DNA from: Thermocaproicibacter sp036741535
Lineage (GTDB): Bacteria > Bacillota > Clostridia > Oscillospirales > Acutalibacteraceae
Direction: 5' to 3'
Length of the DNA: 11,844 bases
Assembly: GCA_036741535.1 (NCBI GenBank)
Contig: DAINSB010000065.1
Location: 1-11,844, forward strand
In this document: positions 1 to 6,320 of the stretch, piece after piece
Numbering within the stretch: position 1 is the first letter of the stretch
How the letters are laid out: each line of letters begins with the position of its first letter
The notes under the pieces: generated by a model
Told to the model about the DNA's origin: nothing
The model's input: the letters and a program-made list of their open reading frames with translations, nothing else
Databases searched by the model: none
Program-made: the position numbers and the translations under genes

Positions 1-61
1 CGTTCGCGGGGAAGCCGAGGAGGAACGCCATCAGGATGTAGCCGTCGAGGCCCAGACCCAT
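1..61 (-). CDS. FeoB-like C-terminal (gate region) ORF, partial
   Basis: The minus strand reads ATG at 61-59 and stays open to the window edge (20 residues visible). The visible GLDGYILMAFLLGFPAN closely resembles the late membrane segment of FeoB ferrous iron permeases of Clostridia (GLDG..LLAF.LGFPANE), normally found far into a roughly 650-800-residue protein. Here it begins about three residues after a start codon that has an AGGAGG ribosome binding site (73-68) six bases upstream, and an in-frame TGA lies ten codons upstream. The ORF is therefore either a separate FeoB C-terminal half, a 5'-deleted remnant, or a small related membrane protein. The family match is from memory over only 20 residues. 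It is divergent from the transporter operon and probably functionally unrelated to it. Confidence 0.55.
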   Translation of the reverse strand, partial: MGLGLDGYILMAFLLGFPAN

Positions 62-67
62 AAGTTT

Positions 68-112
68 CCTCCTAAGACAGGCGGCTTTTTCTCAGCCGCA
101 ATTTTCCTTAGG
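68..112 (-). promoter_or_regulatory. Leader hairpin partly masking the ribosome binding site of the FeoB-like ORF
   Basis: On the minus strand an inner stem GCGGCT/AGCCGC (99-94 with 86-81) is enclosed by an outer stem CCTAAG/CTTAGG (112-107 with 76-71). The 3' arm of the outer stem runs into the AGGAGG motif at 73-68. Formation of the outer stem would pair the first three bases of the SD, so translation could be modulated by structure. The base pairing is seen directly; a regulatory role is inference. Confidence 0.4.
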
Positions 113-121
113 CTAATCTAT
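103..121 (-). promoter_or_regulatory. Possible DtxR/IdeR-type iron box
   Basis: The minus-strand 19-mer at 121-103 contains TTAGCCTAA exactly, the core of the DtxR/IdeR consensus TTAGGTTAGSCTAACCTAA. By hand count 14 of 19 positions match; the right flank is poor. It lies 42-60 bases upstream of the start of a FeoB-like ORF, where iron-dependent repression would be expected. A chance match in a hairpin-rich region remains possible. Confidence 0.3.
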
Positions 122-243
122 GGTTCCGCCGCCAAATTGGTTCCGCAGGCTCTCAGCCTGCGCGCACGGGCGGCGTGCCGCCGCCGGCAAAACCGGTTTC
201 GGCCCGCCGTTTGCCCTGGAGCGCCGCGCTCCGGACTTTTCTG
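121..243. repeat. GC-rich hairpin cluster with a short direct repeat
   Basis: Two copies of TGGTTCCGC occur at 121-129 and 138-146. A perfect 8-bp stem with a 3-base loop follows (144-151 with 155-162), then GGCGG/CCGCC (169-173 with 178-182) and GGAGCG/CGCTCC (218-223 with 227-232). The last stem is followed by GGACTTTTC and, twelve bases on, a T5 run. The block contrasts sharply with the AT-rich DNA beside it and resembles a non-coding repeat or REP/MITE-like element. Only one copy is in the window, so repetition in the genome is not shown. Confidence 0.4.
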
Positions 244-352
244 TAGACTTTTTATAAAATAATAGGCTTATATAAATAAATATTTATAGTATTCTAAAGA
301 TTTTGGCTGCAACGTCTTTGCTTTTTGATATTCTGCCGGGCAAATCAACCGG

Positions 353-430
353 TTTACGTTTTATCTGTATCAATAAATAAGTATAATATATACGAATGGA
401 CTTGATATTTTATATTGTATTTTATACATA
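353..430 (+). promoter_or_regulatory. Candidate promoter region of the transporter-hydrolase operon
   Basis: This AT-rich stretch contains a perfect TATAAT (382-387) lacking a good -35 at normal distance (TTTACG at 353-358 is 23 bases away). A second candidate is TTGATA (402-407) with TATACA (423-428) or TACATA (425-430) 15 or 17 bases downstream. A dyad TGTAT-TTT-ATACA lies at 416-428 and could be an operator. All of it sits 80-160 bases before the first start codon. Individual hexamers are weak; the region as a whole is the only AT-rich promoter-like DNA before the operon. Confidence 0.35.
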
Positions 431-509
431 TTGGTGATATCATTTTTTTGCAAACAACGAAAACCCGGCAACGGCACGGCAATCTGCGGAGAAGGAGTTG
501 TCGCAGCGG

Positions 510-1469
510 ATGACAACGGCGGTAAAAAACGGGGAAACCACGGCGGTTTCCCTTCGGGGCGAGAAATGGAGAAAGGTGAAAAGGATGTACCCCCTGTATT
601 TCGGGGTGCTCCCTTCCATTCTGCTGACTTTGATTTTTTCATACCTTCCCATGTTCACCAACGTGATCGCTTTTATGGACTATGACATGTTCAACGGATG
701 GCTGGGCCTGGGAAGCCCCTTCGTGGGTTTCCAGAATTTCTCGTTCCTGAAGGACCCGGATTTTTACAAGCTGGTCACCAGGACGCTGACCTACAGCGTC
801 GCGGGGCTGATCTTCAGCTTTCCGGCCTCCCTGCTGCTGGCTCTGGCGCTGAACGAGCTGAGGAACGAGCTGTTCAAAAGGACGATCCAGACGATCTCCT
901 ACATTCCCCACTTCGTTTCGTGGGTCACCGTGGCCAGCCTGGTCTATATTTTTCTGAGCGTCGATCCCAGCGGGCTGATCAACAACCTGAAGCAGGCGAT
1001 GGTCGGCGGGGAAAGGATCAGCTTCATGCAGAAGCCCGAATATTTCCTCGCGATCCTGCTGATCACCGGCGTCTGGAAAGAGATCGGGTGGGGGACGATC
1101 ATCTACCTGGCGTCCATCACTTCCATCGACCCGCAGCTATACGAGGCGGCGCAGATCGACGGCGCCGGGCGGTGGAAGCAGATGCTGCACGTGACCCTGC
1201 CCGGCATCATGCCCGCGACGGTCATTCTGCTGATTTTTGCGGTGGGCGGGCTGTTCAGCTCCAATTTCGACCAGATTTACAACCTGCAGAACGACGTGAT
1301 CCGGAACGACGTGAGCACGATCAATCTGTACGTTTATTACAAGGGCCTGCGGGATCAGCAGTACTCCCTTTCGACCGCCATCGGCCTGTTCCAGGGAGTG
1401 ATCTCGTTCATTCTGATCCGGACCGCAAACTTTATCAGTAAAAAGGTTGCGGACGTCGGTTTCCTGTGA
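510..1469 (+). CDS. ABC sugar transporter permease, LplB/YteP-type
   Basis: Integral membrane subunit of a CUT1-type oligosaccharide importer. The protein (319 residues from ATG 510) has a basic N-terminus, a first membrane helix around residues 28-48 and further hydrophobic segments around 95-115, 137-150, 180-200, 235-250 and 290-305, giving six helices as usual. The EAA loop that docks the ATPase is at about 212-231 (YEAAQIDGAG...LP). Length matches LplB-type permeases. I chose ATG 510 because the SD AAGGAG (492-497) lies 12 bases before it; the in-frame TTG at 498 directly abuts the SD, too close to use. It is first in the operon and overlaps or abuts the next permease gene, so the two are probably translated together. 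Family is near certain; the transported sugar is unknown. Confidence 0.9.
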   Translation: MTTAVKNGETTAVSLRGEKWRKVKRMYPLYFGVLPSILLTLIFSYLPMFTNVIAFMDYDMFNGWLGLGSPFVGFQNFSFLKDPDFYKLVTRTLTYSVAGLIFSFPASLLLALALNELRNELFKRTIQTISYIPHFVSWVTVASLVYIFLSVDPSGLINNLKQAMVGGERISFMQKPEYFLAILLITGVWKEIGWGTIIYLASITSIDPQLYEAAQIDGAGRWKQMLHVTLPGIMPATVILLIFAVGGLFSSNFDQIYNLQNDVIRNDVSTINLYVYYKGLRDQQYSLSTAIGLFQGVISFILIRTANFISKKVADVGFL

Positions 1470-1513
1470 CTGTGAAATCCACGAAAAAGATGCGAAGGGG
1501 CGGAAAGAATCCG

Positions 1514-2449
1514 ATGGCAGCTTTCAGAAAAGAAGAAGCGTACGGGCTCAGGATCAAAAGAAGCGCGGGCGACAAAGCGTACGATACGTTCAACGTGCTG
1601 TTCATGCTCTGCCTGGCGTTCGTCACCGTGTATCCCTTCTGGTACATCCTGGTCTATTCCTTTAACGAGGGCCGGGACGCCGCCATGGGGGGGCTCTGGT
1701 TCTGGCCGAGGAAGTGGACCTTGCAGAATTACAAATACGTCCTCGGGAACCCGTACATCACCAACGCGTTCCTCGTGACCATCGCCCGGACCGTCATCGG
1801 CTCCATCATCCATATGGTCGTCACGGGCTTCGCCGCGTACACGCTGATGAAAAAGGATCTTCCCGGGCGGAAAGCGATCGTCTATTTTTACATGATGCCG
1901 ATGTTTATCGGCGGAACGCTGGTCTCAAGCTATCTGGTGAACGCGAAGCTGGGGCTTCTGAACAACTTCTTCGTCTACATTATCCCCGGGGCTTTCAGCT
2001 TTTTTATGATGCTGGTCATCCGGACCTTCTTCGAGGGGATCCCCGAGAGCCTGGAGGAATCCGCGATGCTGGACGGCGCGGGATATTACACGATCTTTTT
2101 CCGAATCTATCTGCCCCTCTCCGGCCCGATCATCGCCGCCACGGTCTTCTTTTCCGCGGTGGGGCACTGGCTGGATTACTACACGAACCTGCTCTACGTC
2201 TCGGATAAGCATCTTTACACTTTGCAGTACGTCCTGTACAAAGTGGTGGTCGCGAGCGAAACCTCCGACATGTACCGGGAGCTTCAGGAGAGCGGGCGGC
2301 TCCTGACGCTGACGAGCGAGCAGCAGGTCACCACGCAGGGCCTGAAGATGGCCACGCTGGTCATCGTGACGTTCCCGGTGCTTTTCGTTTACCCGTTTTT
2401 CCAGAAATACTTCACGAAGGGCGTGCTGGTCGGCGCCGTGAAGGCATAG
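1514..2449 (+). CDS. ABC sugar transporter permease, LplC/YtcP-type
   Basis: Second membrane subunit of the importer, pairing with the upstream LplB-like permease. The protein has 311 residues from ATG 1514. It shows the N-terminal KRSAGDKAYDTFN stretch and first helix typical of YtcP/LplC proteins, the EAA loop (LEESAMLDGAG...LP, about residues 180-201) and the characteristic ending VYPFFQKYFTKGVLVGAVKA. The reading frame is open from GTG 1466, which overlaps the TGA of the preceding gene (GTGA), so a coupled start there (327 residues) is possible. I prefer ATG 1514 because an AAGGGG motif lies at 1495-1500 and the shorter N-terminus fits the family better. The start is uncertain; frame, end and family are not. 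Confidence 0.88.
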   Translation: MAAFRKEEAYGLRIKRSAGDKAYDTFNVLFMLCLAFVTVYPFWYILVYSFNEGRDAAMGGLWFWPRKWTLQNYKYVLGNPYITNAFLVTIARTVIGSIIHMVVTGFAAYTLMKKDLPGRKAIVYFYMMPMFIGGTLVSSYLVNAKLGLLNNFFVYIIPGAFSFFMMLVIRTFFEGIPESLEESAMLDGAGYYTIFFRIYLPLSGPIIAATVFFSAVGHWLDYYTNLLYVSDKHLYTLQYVLYKVVVASETSDMYRELQESGRLLTLTSEQQVTTQGLKMATLVIVTFPVLFVYPFFQKYFTKGVLVGAVKA

Positions 2450-2464
2450 GCGCGCCGGGTTCAT

Positions 2465-2497
2465 CAGGTTTTTTAACAGGGACGAACCTGTTGAAAA
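2465..2497 (+). other. Intercistronic hairpin before the binding-protein gene
   Basis: AACAGG (2475-2480) pairs with CCTGTT (2487-2492), extendable by TTTT/AAAA with one bulged G. An alternative stem CAGGTT/AACCTG (2465-2470 with 2485-2490) competes for the same 3' arm. It lies in the 81-base gap between the second permease and the lipoprotein gene, where it could be an mRNA processing or stability element. No T-tract follows, so it is not a terminator. Confidence 0.35.
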
Positions 2498-2530
2498 TAA
2501 AAACAACGATCGAGAAGGAGAGGATTGATT

Positions 2531-4414
2531 TTGAGAAGCGTAAGAAAGCCGATCGCGCTGCTGCTGACGGCCTGCCTGCTGGCCGGCGTCGCCGGATGCG
2601 GCAGCGGTTCGTCGAACAGCGCCGCCCCGTCTCAGGCGCAGACGTCTGAGGCCTCGGGCGGAGGAAGCGAGGGCCCGCTCAATCTGAAGGATATGAAGAT
2701 CAAGCTTCAGACCACCTATTACCAGCCCGCGAAGCCCTCGACGGACGACGTGCTGACGCCCATCTGGCATGAAAAGACCAAGGTCTCGGCGGAAGTGGTG
2801 GATATCCCGCAGGATGTTTCGGTGGAGCAGTGGGTCCAGATGCAGGCGGCGGCCGGAACGCTGCCGGAGGTCATCATCAACCACGCGATCATCAGCCACC
2901 CGGCGGCCATGAAATACCTGGTGTCCTCCGGCAAGGTCTGGGAGATCACCAAGGACATGGCGGAAAAATACATGCCGAACCTGGTGAAGCGGCTTTCGCA
3001 GTTCGGAAGCAGCATCGACCTGCTGATGGAGGACATGAAGTACGAGGACGGAAAGGTGTATTATCTGCCCGTGGAATGGGACGCCATGGCCTTCCCCAAG
3101 CTGCAGACGGATCCCCGCGCGAACGAGTGGGCCGGCCCGCACTACTACACGCTTTCGTTCCGGGACGACATCCTGACCAAGATCTTCCCCGACGCGAAGA
3201 CGGAAGACCAGCTGAAGGACCTGTACGTGAAGAACGGCGGCAAGCTGTCCTTCGAAGAGGCGACCGGCGACGTGCCGATCAAGAACCGGGACGATCTTTA
3301 CAACTACCTGAAAAAAGTCAAGGCGCTGGGCCTGAAGGTCGGGGAGAAGAACGTGATCCCCGCCCAGCTGTGCCCCGCCGATCCCGGGTCCATCATGTGG
3401 GCCCTGCAGACGGCGTACGGCGCCTTCTGGCAGCAGGAGTTCGGCTATAAGGACGATCAGCTGAACTACCTGAAGTCGCTCCCCGCCTTCAAAGACTACG
3501 TTCAGTGGTACAACAAGCTCTTCAACGAGGGCCTGATGGATCCGGAAGCGTGGATCATGAAGTCCGACATGATCGACGCCAAGGCCGTGAACGGCGAGTA
3601 CGCGGTCATCAACGGAAAAGTCGACGACGCGCGCAAGCTTTCCCAGCAGGAGAACAGAGGGTACGGGTACCGCACGCTCCCGATCTTCCCGATCGAGCTG
3701 GACAACGAGTTCCAGAACCTCACCTACAACTCCGTTTCGCTTTACCAGCAGGGCAGCATCATCTTCACCAAGACCATCAAGGAGGAAGACCTGCCCCAGA
3801 TCTTGAACTGGTACGACTTCAACGTCAGCGAAGAAGCGATGGAGCTCCGGGCGTGGGGGCCGCCGGAATTCTACACCGGCGACGGCGCGGACCGGCGCTT
3901 CAAGCCCGAATACAAGGATCTGGAGCAAGACAAGGCTTTCGGCCATGCGGACGGCGAGAAGAACGGAGCCTATTACGGCCTGTTCAACGAGATCGCCAAC
4001 AACCCGGAGGTCCTGAAGATCAACGGCTTCGGCTATCTGGATACGCCCTACAACGTCTACGCCGCGACCAAGACCCCGTCGAAGGAGGACCCCATCGACA
4101 ACGCCGTGAACTCCGCCATCCGGAAGCATTACCGCGACCAGATGAAGTATTACCGGAGGGTCGGCTGGGCGATCAGCGACATCGAGGGCGACCCCGACTA
4201 CGCCAAGGCGCACGACAAGATCGAGAGCAAGGAAGCGTACAGCTACCTGGTGAATTCGCTGGTCTGCAAGCCGGAGGAGTTCGACGCGAAATTCAAGCTC
4301 TACAACGACCTGTGCTACGGGTCGGATTTCCAGGCCACCCTCAAAAAGCTGCAGGCCAAATGGAAAGATATCTATGACCAGCACGTCAAACCGGAGATCG
4401 ACAAAATCCAATAA
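2531..4414 (+). CDS. Lipoprotein solute-binding protein of sugar ABC transporter, LplA-type
   Basis: Extracellular oligosaccharide receptor of the importer, anchored to the membrane by lipid. From TTG 2531 (627 residues) the protein has a type II signal peptide: basic RSVRKP, hydrophobic core at about 8-19, and lipobox VAGC with the modified cysteine at residue 23. A Ser/Gly/Ala-rich linker (about 24-47) precedes the binding domain, whose central part (LGLKVGEK..., then the FNEGLMDPEAW region) looks like family 1 extracellular solute-binding proteins. It is longer than the usual 450-560 residues. The SD AAGGAG (2515-2520) is 10 bases from TTG 2531 and only 4 from the alternative TTG 2525, so I prefer 2531. 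A strong hairpin follows the gene. Binding-protein identity is secure from signal and context; ligand unknown. Confidence 0.9.
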   Translation: MRSVRKPIALLLTACLLAGVAGCGSGSSNSAAPSQAQTSEASGGGSEGPLNLKDMKIKLQTTYYQPAKPSTDDVLTPIWHEKTKVSAEVVDIPQDVSVEQWVQMQAAAGTLPEVIINHAIISHPAAMKYLVSSGKVWEITKDMAEKYMPNLVKRLSQFGSSIDLLMEDMKYEDGKVYYLPVEWDAMAFPKLQTDPRANEWAGPHYYTLSFRDDILTKIFPDAKTEDQLKDLYVKNGGKLSFEEATGDVPIKNRDDLYNYLKKVKALGLKVGEKNVIPAQLCPADPGSIMWALQTAYGAFWQQEFGYKDDQLNYLKSLPAFKDYVQWYNKLFNEGLMDPEAWIMKSDMIDAKAVNGEYAVINGKVDDARKLSQQENRGYGYRTLPIFPIELDNEFQNLTYNSVSLYQQGSIIFTKTIKEEDLPQILNWYDFNVSEEAMELRAWGPPEFYTGDGADRRFKPEYKDLEQDKAFGHADGEKNGAYYGLFNEIANNPEVLKINGFGYLDTPYNVYAATKTPSKEDPIDNAVNSAIRKHYRDQMKYYRRVGWAISDIEGDPDYAKAHDKIESKEAYSYLVNSLVCKPEEFDAKFKLYNDLCYGSDFQATLKKLQAKWKDIYDQHVKPEIDKIQ

Positions 4415-4438
4415 GCGAAGTTCCTGACCGGAGTTCAT

Positions 4439-4478
4439 GGAAGCCGGGGAATTATGCTTCGATAATTCCCCGGCTTCC
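4439..4478 (+). promoter_or_regulatory. Perfect 17-bp intercistronic hairpin
   Basis: GGAAGCCGGGGAATTAT (4439-4455) is the exact complement of 4462-4478, with loop GCTTCG. It lies in the 107-base gap between the solute-binding protein and GH36-like genes. The nearest T-run (T5 at 4493-4497) is 14 bases away, so it is not a standard intrinsic terminator. Such hairpins after binding-protein genes commonly protect the upstream mRNA from 3' decay or reduce expression of the following genes; that role here is inferred. Confidence 0.6.
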
Positions 4479-4521
4479 GCTGAGATCATCCGTTTTTAAA
4501 AGCTGAAGGAGAAAAAAGCAA

Positions 4522-6294
4522 GTGAAGCGTTATACCTTTTACGGCATGAACTTCGACATCGCCGGCGGCGAAGAGGCGGGGGCGGAACTGACGTGCGGCC
4601 GCCGCGGGCCGGATCGGATGGATCTGGAATTCACCGTGCGGCTGAACGAAGGGAAATTTCCGCAGAAGACCTCCGTCCGGTTCAAAGCGCCCTGCCGCGA
4701 CGTTTTCTCCGCGTGGAACCCGACCTGCCGGTTTTCCAGACTGGTCCCGCCGAACTGGGCCCCGGCCGTTTCGGCGTCGAGGGCGGCGAGCGGCGCGCCC
4801 GTTCTGGCCCTGATCGGCAAAAGCGGCCGGAACCGGCTGACGATCGCCGTGTCCGACGCCTCGACGCCGATGAAGATCACGGCGGGCTTCTGCGAGGAGG
4901 ACGGATGCGCCGACTGCGCGGTGGAGTTCTTTACGGAAACGACGGGAAAAAGAGACCGGTACAGGGCCGTGATCCGCCTGGACGCAAGGGACGCCGCCTT
5001 TTACGACTGCATCGGCGACGTGCGGAAGTGGTGGGCGGCCGAGGGAGGCTACCGCAGCGCCTTCGTCCCGGAGACCGCGCGCCTTCCCGTTTACTCCGCC
5101 TGGTACAGTTTCCACCAGCGGATCGACGTCGACGGAATCGCGGAACAGTGCCGCCTCGCCAAAGAGCTGGGCTGCGAGTCCCTGATCGTGGACGACGGCT
5201 GGCAGACCGACGACAGTGCGAGGGGATACGCTTTCTGCGGAGACTGGAAGGTGTGCCCGGCCAAAATCCCGGACATGAAAGCTTTCGTGAAAAGGATCCA
5301 CGGCCTCGGGATGAAATTCCTTCTGTGGTATTCCGTTCCGTTCGTGGGCCGGCACTCCAAAGCGTGGGACAGATTCGAAGGCAAATTCCTCGAAGAGCAG
5401 AAAGGGCAGAATGTCCGGGTCCTGGACCCGAGGTTCCGGGAGGTGCGGGACTACCTGACGGACCTCTACGAGACCGCCGTTCGGGAATGGGACCTGGACG
5501 GGTTCAAGCTGGATTTTATTGATTCCTTCCGGCTGACTCCGCAATCCTCCTTCGCCCCGGACGACGGCAGGGACTTCGATTCGCTGGAGGACGCCGTGGA
5601 AGAGCTGCTCCGCCAGGCCCTTGCAAAGATTCGGGCGGTCAAGCCGGACGCCTGCATCGAATTCCGCCAGGGATACATCGGCCCCCTGATGCAGGGCTAC
5701 GGGAATATGCTGCGCGTGGGCGACTGCCCGGGCGACGCCCTCAGCAACCGGGTCGGCTCTCTCGATCTGCGGCTGACCTCCGGAACGACGGCGGTCCATT
5801 CCGATATGCTGACGTGGAACGGCGGCGATTCCGCGGAAAGCGCGGCCATGCAGCTGATCGCCGCGCTTTACTGCGTCCCGCAGATCTCGGTCCGGATCGA
5901 CGCCCTCCCCCAAAGCCACCGGGAAATGCTGCGGTTCTATCTGAAGTTCTGGCGCGACAACCGGGACGTGCTGCTGGACGGCAGGCTGAAGCTGTTCGGC
6001 CCGGAGGCGAATTACAGCCTGGCGACGGCGGAAAAGGACGGCAGGATGATCGCGACGGCATATTCCGATCCGGTCCTCCGGCTTGGGGATCCGCCGCCGG
6101 AAAGCGTCGTTTTCGTCAACGGAACAGGGGACACCCGCCTGCTGGTGCAGTGCGCCGGCAGCTTCGGTCCCCGAAAATACAGAGTCCTGGACTGCAGGGG
6201 GAACACCGCCGCGGAAGGCCGCGCCGAACTGGACGAAGGGGTCCGGGTCTTCGACGTGCCCGTCTCCGGCATGGTGGTCCTCGGCGGCCGGTAA
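4522..6294 (+). CDS. GH36-like alpha-galactosidase (melibiase-family) glycosidase
   Basis: Probable cytoplasmic retaining alpha-glycosidase acting on imported oligosaccharides. It has 590 residues from GTG 4522, with SD AAGGAG at 4506-4511, 10 bases upstream, and no signal peptide. About 185 residues of N-terminal beta-type sequence precede a (beta/alpha)8 domain from about 190. Visible clan GH-D marks are YSAWYSFHQR (191-200), the substrate-loop LIVDDGWQTDD (221-231), FKLDF with the likely nucleophile D331, and RVGDCPGD (398-405) with the likely acid/base D401 or D405. A C-terminal beta domain starts near 485. It is shorter than classical GH36 enzymes (about 700-750 residues), mostly through a reduced N-terminus. 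Galactose specificity is not proven; a relative acting on another alpha-sugar is possible. It sits 26 bases before the GH-A enzyme gene. Confidence 0.78.
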   Translation: MKRYTFYGMNFDIAGGEEAGAELTCGRRGPDRMDLEFTVRLNEGKFPQKTSVRFKAPCRDVFSAWNPTCRFSRLVPPNWAPAVSASRAASGAPVLALIGKSGRNRLTIAVSDASTPMKITAGFCEEDGCADCAVEFFTETTGKRDRYRAVIRLDARDAAFYDCIGDVRKWWAAEGGYRSAFVPETARLPVYSAWYSFHQRIDVDGIAEQCRLAKELGCESLIVDDGWQTDDSARGYAFCGDWKVCPAKIPDMKAFVKRIHGLGMKFLLWYSVPFVGRHSKAWDRFEGKFLEEQKGQNVRVLDPRFREVRDYLTDLYETAVREWDLDGFKLDFIDSFRLTPQSSFAPDDGRDFDSLEDAVEELLRQALAKIRAVKPDACIEFRQGYIGPLMQGYGNMLRVGDCPGDALSNRVGSLDLRLTSGTTAVHSDMLTWNGGDSAESAAMQLIAALYCVPQISVRIDALPQSHREMLRFYLKFWRDNRDVLLDGRLKLFGPEANYSLATAEKDGRMIATAYSDPVLRLGDPPPESVVFVNGTGDTRLLVQCAGSFGPRKYRVLDCRGNTAAEGRAELDEGVRVFDVPVSGMVVLGGR

Positions 6295-6320
6295 AAATGA
6301 AGAAGGAGAGGATCGTTTTA

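Larger units (their letters stand above)
62..509. other. Divergent intergenic region
   Basis: This 448-base stretch lies between the leftward FeoB-like ORF and the first permease. From 62 to about 121 it holds the leader of the leftward gene, from about 121 to 243 a GC-rich block of hairpins, and from about 245 to 450 AT-rich DNA with promoter-like hexamers. The SD of the first operon gene is at 492-497. I found no convincing coding sequence in it. Confidence 0.7.

Noticed and set aside
353..387. TTTACG and TATAAT as one promoter
   Set aside because: The 23-base spacer is too long. I kept the region only as a low-confidence promoter area.
431..685. Small plus-strand open frame overlapping the start of the first permease
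   Set aside because: No SD in front, composition not protein-like, and it runs into the permease gene in another frame.
1925..4489. Very long minus-strand open frame (854 codons) opposite the LplC-like and binding-protein genes
   Set aside because: Its translation is low-complexity, rich in V, R, L and H without family resemblance. It is antisense to two clearly conserved genes and results from their GC-rich third positions.
4479..4497. Reading the 4439-4478 hairpin plus T5 at 4493 as an intrinsic terminator
   Set aside because: The T-run begins 14 bases after the stem, too far for intrinsic termination, and the downstream genes fit the same operon.
4486..5919. Minus-strand open frame (477 codons) opposite the GH36-like gene
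   Set aside because: Same antisense shadow pattern; no recognisable domain, and the plus strand has clear catalytic motifs.
5814..6320. Upstream extension of the GH-A enzyme's open frame into the GH36-like gene
   Set aside because: The extra 169 residues are Arg/Pro/Gly-rich frame-shadow sequence overlapping a conserved gene. A proper SD and ATG occur at 6303-6323.
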